In this document: one piece after another, positions 50,046-59,189 of the stretch
Numbering within the stretch: the stretch's first letter is position 1
Layout of the letters: each line of letters starts with the position of its first letter
Source: Candidatus Bathyarchaeota archaeon A05DMB-2
GTDB taxonomy: Archaea > Thermoproteota > Bathyarchaeia > Bathyarchaeales > Bathycorpusculaceae
Direction of reading: 5' to 3'
Length of the DNA stretch: 64,000 nucleotides
NCBI GenBank assembly: GCA_018475625.1
Contig: JAAKEZ010000001.1
Coordinates: 1-64,000, forward strand
Notes under the pieces: generated by a model
Told to the model about the DNA's origin: nothing
Databases searched by the model: none
What the model saw: only the letters and a program-made list of their open reading frames with translations
Translations under genes and position numbers: made by a program

Positions 50046-51134
50046 TTGTCGTTATCTAGTTACATTTCCGCTCGAAAATCGGTTTTGTTCATGATTGGAG
50101 GAGTGATTGCGTTTGCCCTTTACCTGTACTTCTTCGTGGGCATCAGCCAACTTTTTTCCGTTATAGAGCAGATTGACACGGCAGAGTACCTACTGTTCTA
50201 TACGCTCGCAATATGCACTTTGGTGTTTGCCCTGTTTTGCTGGACAGCCTCTTGGAAGACTACACTGCAGGCGCTTTCAGTTAAGCTCAGCATGAAAAAG
50301 GCGTTCATGATTTTCTGGGTCGGCTACTTCATTGACCTGATTATTCCATCGCAGACGGTTGGCAGTGAACTCGCACGGCTTTACTTTGTGCGCAACGAGA
50401 CTGAAGGAGACGTAGGTGCCATCGCCGCGTCAGCAGTGACCAACCGCATTGTCGAATACTTAATTGTGGTACTGGGCTTGTTCAGCAGCGTAACCATCCT
50501 TCTCGTCGCGGGCAACCCCCCATTTGTTGTGTCGGGGTTCCTAATTTCGGTTCTTGCCGGCGCCTCAGTCTACCTCGCCATCCTCATGTATTTAGCTCTC
50601 CGAGAGAGAGCGGCTGAAGTTCTGATATCCGTTGGAATTAGAATAATGAGGGCTCTGAGGGTGAAGCGGTTCAGTTCCGACGAGTCAGCGGATAAGGCAA
50701 AGCTGTCCTTAGCAGTGTTTTACCGGAGCTTCCAGACGTTTCGGCAAAACCCAAAGCGCTTGCTGAAGCCGCTTGTTTTCCAGTTGCTTTCATTTCTGCT
50801 TAATATAGTCGTTTATGTGCTGGTGTTTGAGGCGCTTGGCTTCCAGAACCTGCATTTTGAATTCTTCATACTTGTGTTCTTCATCTCAACAGCCGTTCAA
50901 GCCTCTACAGGAGGCTTCTCAGTGGGCTCCCTCGATATAATTTTAGTGACTGTATTCTACTTTTACGGAATTCCCGAGGCTACAAGCGGCGTCGCCGTTG
51001 TGGTCTTGAGAAGCGTAACCTACTGGATTCCGCTGGTAATAGGTTATTTGATGGTGCAGGCATTTGGGCTCCGAAACATTCTGGAAGTCCGCTCCAAAGC
51101 AAACGCCGCTCCGCTCATCCTCACTGCCGCTTGA
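50046..51134 (+). CDS. UPF0104 (LPG-synthase TM/flippase-like) membrane protein
   Basis: The 362-residue protein has about eight TM helices. The family signature is GYFIDLIIPSQTVGSELARLYFVR (about 92-115) with later TGGFSVGSLDIILVTVFYFYG near 300. Members of UPF0104 act in lipid or polyprenyl-linked sugar processing, and some archaeal ones in N-glycosylation. The specific substrate is unknown. It starts at TTG 50046. Confidence 0.8.
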   Translation: MSLSSYISARKSVLFMIGGVIAFALYLYFFVGISQLFSVIEQIDTAEYLLFYTLAICTLVFALFCWTASWKTTLQALSVKLSMKKAFMIFWVGYFIDLIIPSQTVGSELARLYFVRNETEGDVGAIAASAVTNRIVEYLIVVLGLFSSVTILLVAGNPPFVVSGFLISVLAGASVYLAILMYLALRERAAEVLISVGIRIMRALRVKRFSSDESADKAKLSLAVFYRSFQTFRQNPKRLLKPLVFQLLSFLLNIVVYVLVFEALGFQNLHFEFFILVFFISTAVQASTGGFSVGSLDIILVTVFYFYGIPEATSGVAVVVLRSVTYWIPLVIGYLMVQAFGLRNILEVRSKANAAPLILTAA

Positions 51135-51201
51135 CCAGTCAAGGCAACACCAATCTTATATACGACTTGCAGGGAAAAATGAAAAGGGGAGGTTTTTATT
51201 T

Positions 51202-51981
51202 TTGAAAAAAGCCGATACAGTGACTTATCTGAGATGGGGCAACATTGCCGGTTTCATCGCGGTCATCGTTGTGAACAGTTTAGCTGGAAGCACCACGATG
51301 CTTAACGGGAAAAATACAGCCGAAATCTCCGATGCGTATCCGACTTTGATTACGCCGGCAGGCTACGTTTTCAGCATATGGGGTTTAATCTACGCGTTGC
51401 TGGCAGCCTTCGTTATTTTTCAAGCGCTTCCCGGCCAAAAGCAGAAACCGTTCCAGAAGCAAATCGGCGCCCTGTTCATTTTGAGCAGCGTTTTCAACGT
51501 GGTGTGGCTTTTCCTCTGGCAGTATGAGTACGTCACTGTGTCAGTGTCGTTGATGTTTGCGCTTCTGGCAACTTTAATCGCCATTTACCTGCGTTTAAAC
51601 ATCAATAGGTCAAGCGTTCCAGCTCGTGAGCGGTTGGCTGTGCATTTGCCGTTCAGCGTCTATTTAGGATGGATAACCATCGCAGCCATCGCCAACGTTG
51701 CAGCCGCCTTGGTTGCGGTGAACTGGGATGGGTTTGGCTTAAGCGCTGAAACATGGGCTGTCGCCATCATAATCATCGCGTCGATAATTACTTTGGTGGT
51801 CACGTTAACGCGAAGAGACGTTGCCTACAGCCTCGTGGTCATATGGGCGCTGGCAGGCATCGCGGTGAAGCAGAGCGCGAGCCATAACATCGTCACGACG
51901 GCGGAAGCGGGTATAGCCGTAATCGCGGTTGCGTTGGCTGCTACAATCGTGGCTGTCAGGCTTAGGCGCAGAAAGACGTGA
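51202..51981 (+). CDS. TspO/MBR-like (tryptophan-rich sensory) membrane protein
   Basis: TTG 51202 follows GGGGAGG by about 9 bases and is used instead of the longer frame, which overlaps the previous gene. The 259-residue protein has about eight hydrophobic segments. Early ones show ITPAGYVFSIWGLIYALLAAF and FNVVWLFLWQYEYVTVS, which resemble TspO/MBR-related proteins. TspO relatives bind porphyrins, which would suit the tetrapyrrole context, but that is not shown here. Confidence 0.6.
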   Translation: MKKADTVTYLRWGNIAGFIAVIVVNSLAGSTTMLNGKNTAEISDAYPTLITPAGYVFSIWGLIYALLAAFVIFQALPGQKQKPFQKQIGALFILSSVFNVVWLFLWQYEYVTVSVSLMFALLATLIAIYLRLNINRSSVPARERLAVHLPFSVYLGWITIAAIANVAAALVAVNWDGFGLSAETWAVAIIIIASIITLVVTLTRRDVAYSLVVIWALAGIAVKQSASHNIVTTAEAGIAVIAVALAATIVAVRLRRRKT

Positions 51982-51985
51982 AGTT

Positions 51986-52528
51986 ATGAGGCTCGTCAGA
52001 AACCGGTCAGTGCTGATATACGAACTAGTTGGCATAGCCTTCATCATCATCCTCGGAAGCATGCTTCACTTCACGTTTGAATGGTCCGGCGGCCAACCTA
52101 TTGTCGGAGTGTTCTCAGCAGTGAATGAAAGTGTCTGGGAGCATCTGAAACTGGCTTACTGGCCTGCGCTGCTGTTTCTGCTCGTCGAGTTTGTGCCGCT
52201 GAAGAAGACCGTTGCCAACTTTTTCCTCGCCAAGATCGTTAGTGTTTACCTGATGGTGCTAACTATTCCAGTCGTGTTTTACTCTTACACTGCGGTCACC
52301 GGGGAAAGCATCCTCGCCGTGGATATCGCCAGTTTTGTTATTGCCGTTGTAATCGGGCAGTTGGCAAGCTACAGACTCCTCACGCACACGAGACTCTCGG
52401 AAAAGTTGGCTTGGATTTCCCTCGGCGCTTTGGTTGCGCTGGGAATCGCTTTCGCGGTGTTTACTTTCGTTCCGCCTCAGGCACCAGTGTTTAGGGACCC
52501 AGTTACTGGAAGGTATGGAATTCCTTAA
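51986..52528 (+). CDS. Conserved membrane protein (DUF6512-like)
   Basis: About 180 residues and five TM helices. A distinctive motif HFTFEWSGGQPIVGVFSAVN followed by ESVWEHLKLAYWPALLFLLVE (about 30-70) resembles DUF6512. ATG 51986 lies 4 bases after the previous stop, so the two are probably co-transcribed. Function unknown. Confidence 0.65.
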   Translation: MRLVRNRSVLIYELVGIAFIIILGSMLHFTFEWSGGQPIVGVFSAVNESVWEHLKLAYWPALLFLLVEFVPLKKTVANFFLAKIVSVYLMVLTIPVVFYSYTAVTGESILAVDIASFVIAVVIGQLASYRLLTHTRLSEKLAWISLGALVALGIAFAVFTFVPPQAPVFRDPVTGRYGIP

Positions 52529-52603
52529 TAGTCAAGCGGTTCTCTGGGTTTTGTAGGCGAACAACTTTAAGAAGCATGTGCGTTAAGAGCAAAGTGATGA
52601 AGG

Positions 52604-52939
52604 ATGGCTTATCTGTGGAAAGAGAGGGAAACAGTGGAAATAGACTACCCGTTGAGCAAGGTTTGGGAGGCTGTTCCGAAGGCGCTTGCGAGCTTGGAGT
52701 GGATTCTGGAAGAAAACGATGAAGTGAACCATCATGCTAAGGCGAAGACAAAGGGGAGTTTCATTTCTTACGGTTCAGTGCTTTTAATCGACGCGGTTCA
52801 GGTGGATGAGAAAACTACGAGGCTTTCGGTAGCAGCTGAGACGCCTGTCACAACGATTACTTCTGTGGTTGATTTTGGGCGAACACGAGACCGGATTGAG
52901 TTGTTCTTTGAGCAGTTGGCGAAGCAATTGAACGTCTGA
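52604..52939 (+). CDS. Small DUF3568/START-like hypothetical protein
   Basis: The 111-residue soluble protein begins with ETVEIDYPLSKVWEAVPKAL, resembling the first strand and helix of START-like or DUF3568 folds. Regular beta-strands follow (LLIDAVQVDEKTTRLSVAAE), and the C-terminal helix is RIELFFEQLAKQL. No catalytic residues are evident. ATG 52604, preceded by GATGAAGG. Confidence 0.5.
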   Translation: MAYLWKERETVEIDYPLSKVWEAVPKALASLEWILEENDEVNHHAKAKTKGSFISYGSVLLIDAVQVDEKTTRLSVAAETPVTTITSVVDFGRTRDRIELFFEQLAKQLNV

Positions 52940-52950
52940 CTTCTGCCAGT

Positions 52951-53142
52951 TCAGGTGCAGTGTTTAGCCGCGGGTTTAGCTGCGACTGCGTCGTTTATAA
53001 TTAATTGCAGTTTAGCGTTTTTGGCTGTTTTCTTGACTTGGGCGGTTCTGTCGTGGATTTTGCATGTTTTGTAGGCGATGCAGCCTTCGCATGAGAAGTT
53101 GGTTTTTTTGGTTTGGCAGTCTATGATGATTGTCGGTACATT
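52951..53142 (-). pseudogene. Small Cys-rich basic protein, no canonical start
   Basis: The minus-strand frame encodes IDCQTKKTNFSCEGCIAYKT, then CKIHDRTAQVKKTAKN, and an Ala/Lys-rich end with KHCT before the TGA at 52951. Four cysteines and a His could form a metal knuckle. No ATG, GTG or TTG is in frame before the TGA near 53143-53145. ATGs at 53141 and 53146, the first behind GGTGA, are out of frame by one. It is either a frameshifted small gene or a chance frame. Confidence 0.3.
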
Positions 53143-53325
53143 TCATTTCACCAGGATGGTTTACTGATGAAGTTTGTCATGTTTCCACACAGCCAGACGT
53201 ATCCTGGATTGAATCTGACGACTTACGATATAAATGTTATGTGAACTTCTGAACACAAACGAACACTGCCTCAAAACTCAACATCACACATGACATGGCG
53301 CCAACGCAGACCAGAAGCACCGACA

Positions 53326-53439
53326 TCAGCACGGCTTAGCTTTTACTTTCTTTCTGTAGGAATAAGTATAGTCAACGAACGCAAACGCTAAAGACGCTCC
53401 GCCTAACCCAACCCATACCAGCGTCATATAATCAAACAT
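53326..53439 (-). CDS. 37-residue single-TM microprotein
   Basis: ATG 53439 is preceded by AGGAGGTG with 7 bases spacing, the best ribosome-binding site in this region. The product has one TM helix (TLVWVGLGGASLAFAFV), the aromatic DYTYSY, and a basic tail RKKVKAKPC. Topology (tail inside) follows the positive-inside rule. No family is recognised. No gene overlaps it. Confidence 0.6.
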   Translation of the reverse strand: MFDYMTLVWVGLGGASLAFAFVDYTYSYRKKVKAKPC

Positions 53440-53800
53440 GCCTTTTCACCTCCTGCACTGTTTAAACATGAGCGAAATAGGAGGTTTCCGTTTTCGCGTG
53501 TTTTGATTTTTTACCTATTTCTTTTTTCATTTTCTCACCGTTTTGACATCTCAATGTAGCCCTGGACAATATAAAGATAGTGGAGAAATGTTCATAATTT
53601 TTATGAAAATCTACAATAATTTTCATAAAAATATTCTAATACTTGACGTATAAACCTAAATTATAAATTTAACCAAACATTCGTGAAAAATAATTCAACT
53701 TAAGGAAATAGCGCAGAGAACCAAACCGCACAGTATAAACACGTAATGCCATAAATGCCCAACCGTACTATGCAGTGACCGAAACAAGGAGCAACCAGCC
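53440..53800. other. AT-rich intergenic regulatory stretch
   Basis: No gene is seen here. The stretch holds the inverted-repeat group at 53591-53632 and a TATA-like AATTATAAATTTAAC at about 53660-53674, probably the promoter of the CDGSH gene. Confidence 0.5.
53591..53632. repeat. Nested palindromes with 14-base perfect arms
   Basis: ATTTTTATGAAAAT (53597-53610) and ATTTTCATAAAAAT (53619-53632) are exact inverted repeats with an 8-base spacer. The left arm also forms a smaller palindrome TTCATAA-N3-TTATGAA (53591-53607). Three spaced TTCATAA-type half-sites look more like an operator than a terminator. Confidence 0.5.
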
Positions 53801-54503
53801 GTGGAAAACAAAAACGTGCCTAAAATCAAGGTCACCAAAAACGGACCCTACCTCATCCCCGACGGAATCCCAATCTCAAAACAAACAATCATCATGGACG
53901 CCGAGGGAACGCCGGTGGAGTGGCGCAAAGGCACCGAGTATCCGGCACGAACTTGCATCCTATGCCGCTGTGGAAAATCAAAGACTAAAACCTTTCTGCG
54001 ACGGCATACACATTAAAGTCAGCTTCGACGGCACCGAAACCGCCAGCCCGGAAAACTACATAGACAACCCCAAGCACATTAACGGCCCCGCGCTGGAACT
54101 GACCAACATCGAGGAACTGTGCGCTTCGGCGCGTTTCTGCCACAGAGCGGGTGGAATCTGGAACCTGGTGCCCAAGTCAGATGACCCAGAAGCCAAGCGT
54201 ATTGCCGTGGAGGAAGCTTGCGACTGCCCTTCTGGACGCCTCGTGATCAAAGATAAAGAAAACGATAAGGTTATCGAAGCGAGTTTGGAGAAATCCCTCG
54301 GGTTTATTGAAGACCCCGCGATGGACGTGAGCGGGCCAATTTGGGTGCGTGGCGGCATTCCAGTTGAATCGGCTGACGGCAAAACCTACAGGGTGCGCAA
54401 CCGCGTGACCCTTTGCCGCTGCTGCAAGTCAGGTAACAAGCCGTTTTGCGACAGTAGCCACTACCCCGAAGCAGAAGAGGTGGAGCGGGTTCATAAAGAG
54501 TAA
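53801..54503 (+). pseudogene. Two-CDGSH iron-sulfur (NEET-like) protein with a one-base frameshift
   Basis: GTG 53801, after AAGGAG at 8 bases, opens a frame with KIKVTKNGPYLIPDGIPIS and EYPARTCILCRCGKSK, then runs out of frame. A +1 shift at the AAAA run 53987-53990 restores the first CDGSH motif CRCGKSKTKPFCDGIH. Then follow a middle Fer4_19-like part (ELCASARFCHRAGG, CDCPSGRLVI) and the second CDGSH motif CRCCKSGNKPFCDSSH near the C-terminus. With one A removed the gene is a normal 234-residue dual-CDGSH protein, a 2Fe-2S electron or cluster carrier. Confidence 0.75.
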
Positions 54504-54524
54504 AATCTTCCTTCCTTCTGAGAA

Positions 54525-54614
54525 ATGGCATGGTTCCCAAAACTGTTCGACGCGGGGCACTCTGGTGCTGAACTGAACAAGGAGCATTTGAAGAACCTTG
54601 TTAATGAGCGTTAA
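54525..54614 (+). CDS. Possible 29-residue small protein
   Basis: ATG 54525 opens a frame for AWFPKLFDAGHSG followed by AELNKEHLKNLVNER. The composition looks protein-like with a C-terminal amphipathic helix, but no ribosome-binding site or promoter is evident. It lies between the CDGSH gene and a convergent ABC operon. Confidence 0.25.
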   Translation: MAWFPKLFDAGHSGAELNKEHLKNLVNER

Positions 54615-54650
54615 CGTTTTGGTTTAATGGATTAGGAAGAAAAAAAGGGG

Positions 54651-55604
54651 TTATTCGAGTATCTGCGCCCGTTTGAAGGCGAACCACGCTATGAACAGGA
54701 ACACGAGAATGTAGGCAAACGCTACAGCTATGGACCGCAACGCGATTAATCCGATGGACTCTGTGTAAAGCTGGATAACTTTTGGCGGCGTAGAAAACAC
54801 GTCTGTCCGCGTAATGTTTACGGTTGCTGATGGATAACGAGCATAGTTAACCAAGTTGGTGCCGATGTTGTCTGTCCCAGTTGATATCGAATTCATCGAC
54901 ACTGTTATGTTCTGAATCGTGATGTTTTGGCTTCTCTGAGCCACATTCAATGCTCCTGTCGCGCCGCCTCCTGGCACATAGTTTAACGCTCCTGCCTCGT
55001 TTGAAACGCTCGCGATGATGGACCCCGCAAAAACAAAGGCGATAAACAAGACTAAGCCGCCGAGCGCCGCAAACAAGGAGCTCTTTGAAATAGAACCTAT
55101 GGCTAAAATTATCGCCACCCAAACAAAAGTGCTAATTACGTTGCCTATCAGCGCAAGCGGCACCAGTTGAAGATTGTCTTGAGGCCCATACACCACTATT
55201 CCGCCGACGGTTGAGTAGATAAAAAGCACCGTGTACGTCACTATGATGATAACGAACGCTGCAAAGAGTTTCGCTAGGAAAACCGTTGTTCTGGAAACGG
55301 GTTTCGTAAGCAACGGAACAATGGTGCCGCTTTCAAACTCGCCTGAGATACTGTTCATCACGGTAACCAGCGCGATAAGGAAGAAGACTAGGTTGCCGAC
55401 GCTGAAGGTCGCAGCGAAATCAGGGTTCTCACTCACGTTGAAAAAAGCTGGCAAAGCTAAATCTACGGTAACGAGAGCGAACGCGGCTATGACTATGCCT
55501 ATGAACTTTTTCTTCCGAATGTTCCACAGCATCTCGTAGCGTACGACTGCCCAGAAACGGGGAAGCCAGCTGGGACGAGGTCTCTCGCGGTTTGTTGCGG
55601 TCAT
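54651..55604 (-). CDS. ABC-2 type exporter permease
   Basis: The 317-residue protein has six TM segments. The N-terminal cytoplasmic RYEMLWNIRKKKFIGI, ISGEFESGTIVPLLTKPVSRTTVFLAKL coupling motif and a large extracytoplasmic loop (about 200-275) are typical of ABC-2 permeases. It shares an ATGA overlap with the upstream ATPase gene. The substrate is unknown. Confidence 0.82.
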   Translation of the reverse strand: MTATNRERPRPSWLPRFWAVVRYEMLWNIRKKKFIGIVIAAFALVTVDLALPAFFNVSENPDFAATFSVGNLVFFLIALVTVMNSISGEFESGTIVPLLTKPVSRTTVFLAKLFAAFVIIIVTYTVLFIYSTVGGIVVYGPQDNLQLVPLALIGNVISTFVWVAIILAIGSISKSSLFAALGGLVLFIAFVFAGSIIASVSNEAGALNYVPGGGATGALNVAQRSQNITIQNITVSMNSISTGTDNIGTNLVNYARYPSATVNITRTDVFSTPPKVIQLYTESIGLIALRSIAVAFAYILVFLFIAWFAFKRAQILE

Positions 55605-56581
55605 TGCGTTTTTCCCTCTTGGTCTTTGCTGACGAGTTGTATGAACACGTCTTCAAGGTTCGACGTTTTCTGGCTCATGTCCACGATGATGCCTCCTGCC
55701 CGAGTTATCTCCTTGGACACTTGGGTACGCACATCCTCGTGCGTTGTAACTTGGATTATCAAGCTGTTGCCCGTCTGCGTCACGTTTGAAACAAACGGTA
55801 GACTCTTCACCGCATTGATTATGTTCTGTGACATTTGGGCGACTTCAACATGTATCATGGCTGGTCCTGTGAGCAAGCCTGAAACGTTTTGAAGAGTGTC
55901 TGAAGCCAACGCTGTGCCGCGGTTAATGATAGTGACGTCTGTGCAGATTTGCTCCACCTCAAAAAGCAGGTGCGAGGAAACGAAGACGGTTATGCCTTCT
56001 CGTGCTATGTTTTTCACCAGTTCGCGCACTTCCACCATGCCGACCGGGTCTAAACCGAGGCTTGGCTCGTCTAATATGACCAGCTCAGGACTGTTGAGCA
56101 GTGCTTGCGCGATGCCTATGCGTTGTTGCATGCCCTTGCTGTATTTGCCGATTAGGTCGTTTTCCCTGCCTGTAAGCCCCACCATCTCGATGAGTTTGGG
56201 TATCTGCTCTTTCCGCTGCTGCTCGGTCATGCCGTACATTCGCCCGTAAATGTCCAGCAACTCAGAGCCTTTAAGGTGCTTGGGGAATTTCGGAAGTTCA
56301 GGCATGTAGCCGATGCCCAGTCTGCTGTCGGCTTGTTCGCGGAAAGTTTGGAGAAAACCCTCGTTTTTGCCTCCGTGCAGTTCGTGCCCGAGGACTTTAA
56401 CGGTGCCTTCGTCAGGTCTCAGCAACCCTACTATGATTTTTATGGTGGTGGTTTTGCCGGCGCCGTTGGGTCCGAGGAACCCGTGGATTGAGCCTCGCTG
56501 AACCTTAAGGTTAAGCTTGTTTACTGCGGTTAATGCACCGTACCGTTTGGTCAGGTTGTTGGTTTCGATAACGAGTTCCAT
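55601..56581 (-). CDS. ABC exporter ATPase
   Basis: The ATPase has Walker A FLGPNGAGKTT, Q-loop GYMPELPKFPKHL, signature YSKGMQQRIGIAQAL, Walker B LVILDEPSLGLD and the switch histidine in VSSHLLFEV. The about 100-residue C-terminal domain (residues 215 on) is typical of Nod/CcmA-type ABC-2 exporters. ATG 56581 is preferred over the 15-codon upstream extension. It pairs with the permease at 54651. Confidence 0.88.
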   Translation of the reverse strand: MELVIETNNLTKRYGALTAVNKLNLKVQRGSIHGFLGPNGAGKTTTIKIIVGLLRPDEGTVKVLGHELHGGKNEGFLQTFREQADSRLGIGYMPELPKFPKHLKGSELLDIYGRMYGMTEQQRKEQIPKLIEMVGLTGRENDLIGKYSKGMQQRIGIAQALLNSPELVILDEPSLGLDPVGMVEVRELVKNIAREGITVFVSSHLLFEVEQICTDVTIINRGTALASDTLQNVSGLLTGPAMIHVEVAQMSQNIINAVKSLPFVSNVTQTGNSLIIQVTTHEDVRTQVSKEITRAGGIIVDMSQKTSNLEDVFIQLVSKDQEGKTQ

Positions 56582-56641
56582 TTTATGAGGGCTTCCTTTA
56601 TGTTTATCATGCCTTAAGAGCATATAAGTTTTAAAACCTGT

Positions 56642-58336
56642 TTAAATTCCCTCAGCCTCAGCGCGGAACCTTGCGGCCCCCTCAAGCACCAGCTTACGGA
56701 ACACGTAAGTTATGGCCACTGCGATAACTATGCTTAGAAACATCGCCGCGTACACGTAGTAGTTTGGCAGAGATATAACTGAAAAAAACGAGGTAGGCAA
56801 CGACCCCGATAAGATGGACAAGGCATAAGGAATCATGGGAGCCACTATTGCTACGGCGGTGGCGGCACAAAGGAAAAAGTTGAGCAGTCCCCATTTTGGT
56901 TTGAGCAGTCGGTTCACGGGGAAGAAACCTCGGTAGTCGGCGCCTCTGAATCCGCAGGCAAGGGAAACGGCGGATAAGGCGAATATTAGAAGTGCAGCCT
57001 CAACGAGAATTACCATGGCTAACAGGAGCGAAGGCGTAAAAAAGATGCCGCTGACTACCGAGCAAATCAGCGTCACAGCCAAGTCCACAATTACCACGAA
57101 AAAGTACTTTGCTCGGGCAATGGTCTTCGCGGACAGAGGCGACGAATGCAGGTACCAAACATTCTCCCCCTCCAACCCCATAATGAAGACTCCAAGAAAC
57201 GGCGCAGTGAACACTCCCGGAAGCAAAGTTACAAGCGCAAACAGAAGGGCAGAGCCGCCCGCTGGAATTGAACCGCCGTACCTAAGCGTGGTGAAAAACA
57301 TCATGATTATGACACTTATGGGAAGAATGAAGATAAACATCAGTTCATGGCGCCGCGTAATAGCCCTAAAATCCTTTTTCATGAGAGCTACTTCTGGCGG
57401 CGAAAATCCAAGTCGACCAAACAGGCTAACCTTAGGCGCATATGCTCCGCTTGATATCCTAATTGAGGGCGCTTCATACCCGAATCTCATGTTAAGGCGG
57501 GTGGCAGCCAAGAAAACGGCGACTATAAACATGAGGGTCGCCAAAGAAAAGAGTATGGTTCCAGCCCAGAGGCTGTTAGCGAAGGCGGATAAAGCCATTC
57601 CAAGCCACACATAGGGAATAAACCAGAGCGCGCTTTGCCCGCCTGCTACCGCCTCAAAAAGGAGTATTGGCGTTGCTTGATTGTAGATGGAATAGTAGAT
57701 TGCGTAAAAAATTATCATGGATATGATAGATGCTGCCAGTCTAAGCCAGATGGCTGCTCGCCCAGTGACTCTTGTTATCGCACCTGCAAGCCTGATCTGG
57801 GTGGTTTTGAAGATTTCCGTTGTAGCGCTAGCCAAGACGAGCGTTGCCAGCAATGCGAGGACTGTGACGATTGACAGATAAATAAGCCCCAAATAAAACG
57901 AGGCAACCAAAATGGCGGAGCTGAGAAAAACGGTTATCAGCATTGGGGCACCAAGCATGTTGGTGAGTACAGACGCTAACGTGTGCTCCTGCCAAGTGAT
58001 GGGGAGCCAGTACATGGGCTGGATGGTTACTTTGACGATGCGTCGAAACTGGTTCATCTGGGTGAATACCACGCCATACAGGAGCACTATGGTTGGAAGT
58101 GATATGAAGAGGTAAGTGGCGCCTTGAAGAACGCTGTCCCTAACAGCTACGTCAGATATTCCTGTGTAGAGGCTGCCAACCAACCAGCCAATCAAGATGC
58201 CGAACAAACAAGCCAAACCATATAAGACGTAGGTAACGGTCTTGCTGTCTCGGTATCTCCTGAACGAATCCCGTTGCATCGCCCTGGAAGATTTTCTGTT
58301 GACGCTCATCAGCAGGAGAACGTTCTTCCAATTCAT
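56642..58336 (-). CDS. Large ABC exporter permease (about 12 TM)
   Basis: The 564-residue protein has about 12 TM helices in two halves. Between them lies a cytoplasmic segment with LMKKDFRAITRRHELMFIFILP (about 290-310), and later SPLSAKTIARAKYF. It resembles large ABC-2-type permeases encoded with single ATPases in archaea. The start overlaps the upstream ATPase stop as ATGA. The substrate is unknown. Confidence 0.75.
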   Translation of the reverse strand: MNWKNVLLLMSVNRKSSRAMQRDSFRRYRDSKTVTYVLYGLACLFGILIGWLVGSLYTGISDVAVRDSVLQGATYLFISLPTIVLLYGVVFTQMNQFRRIVKVTIQPMYWLPITWQEHTLASVLTNMLGAPMLITVFLSSAILVASFYLGLIYLSIVTVLALLATLVLASATTEIFKTTQIRLAGAITRVTGRAAIWLRLAASIISMIIFYAIYYSIYNQATPILLFEAVAGGQSALWFIPYVWLGMALSAFANSLWAGTILFSLATLMFIVAVFLAATRLNMRFGYEAPSIRISSGAYAPKVSLFGRLGFSPPEVALMKKDFRAITRRHELMFIFILPISVIIMMFFTTLRYGGSIPAGGSALLFALVTLLPGVFTAPFLGVFIMGLEGENVWYLHSSPLSAKTIARAKYFFVVIVDLAVTLICSVVSGIFFTPSLLLAMVILVEAALLIFALSAVSLACGFRGADYRGFFPVNRLLKPKWGLLNFFLCAATAVAIVAPMIPYALSILSGSLPTSFFSVISLPNYYVYAAMFLSIVIAVAITYVFRKLVLEGAARFRAEAEGI

Positions 58337-59106
58337 CTTAGGAGCTCCTCGACTATGGGCTTAACATCGCCAGTTCCAGTAAGCTCAAGAAAGATATCCT
58401 CTAGTCCCGAGTTGGGCATCTTTGCTCTTTGCCTCAGCTCCTCCATGGTGCCTAGCGCCAACAGTCGTCCTTCGTACATGATGGCTATCCTGTCGCATAT
58501 GGCTTCAGCAATCTCCAAGACATGAGTAGACATGACTGTAGCGACGTTTTGCGACGCAAGCTTACGGAGCAGGTTCTTAACTATCCTCGCAGACTTCGGG
58601 TCCAGACTGTTCAGAGGCTCATCCAGAAGCAGAAGTTCAGGTTTGTGCATCATCGCCGAGATTATGAGAATTTTCTGTTTCATTCCCTCCGAGTAGCTGC
58701 TTATCATGTCGCTTTCCCTGCCCTCTAAATCTAGGGCTTTGAGAAATTCCTCGATTCTCTTTTTCTTCTCTTCGAGGCTTATTTGGAAAACGTCTCCGGC
58801 GAAGTCGAGGAACTCCAGCCCCGTCAAGAACTCGTAAACGTAAGAGCCTTCGGGAACATACCCGATTCTCTTCTTCAAAGCGAGAGACGCATCCATTAGG
58901 TTGACGCCTAAAACATTCACAGCCCCGCTGTCTGGCTTGACGAGTCCCAGCAACATTTTGAGGATTGTCGACTTGCCTGAACCGTTAGGTCCCAGTAAGC
59001 CGAGGATTTCGCCTTTTTTCACTTCTAAATCAAGGTTTTCTACGGCTGTCACGTCGCTGTATCGTTTCGAAACCCCCGTCAGTTTCGCAGCGAACGAGTA
59101 AGCCAA
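58333..59106 (-). CDS. ABC transporter ATPase
   Basis: The 257-residue protein shows Walker A LLGPNGSGKST, Q-loop GYVPEGSYVYEFL, signature YSEGMKQKILIISAM, Walker B LLLDEPLNSLD and a switch histidine in MSTHVLEIA. It is the first gene of a two-gene operon with the 12-TM permease. The adjacent second ABC pair suggests a locally expanded export function. Confidence 0.88.
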   Translation of the reverse strand: MAYSFAAKLTGVSKRYSDVTAVENLDLEVKKGEILGLLGPNGSGKSTILKMLLGLVKPDSGAVNVLGVNLMDASLALKKRIGYVPEGSYVYEFLTGLEFLDFAGDVFQISLEEKKKRIEEFLKALDLEGRESDMISSYSEGMKQKILIISAMMHKPELLLLDEPLNSLDPKSARIVKNLLRKLASQNVATVMSTHVLEIAEAICDRIAIMYEGRLLALGTMEELRQRAKMPNSGLEDIFLELTGTGDVKPIVEELLR

Positions 59107-59189
59107 GCCTTAATTCCTCCAGCAGAAAAATAGCAGGGTACAACTAAAATATCTTCCCATCATTACTTAAAACCGCAATTCATTGAAAA

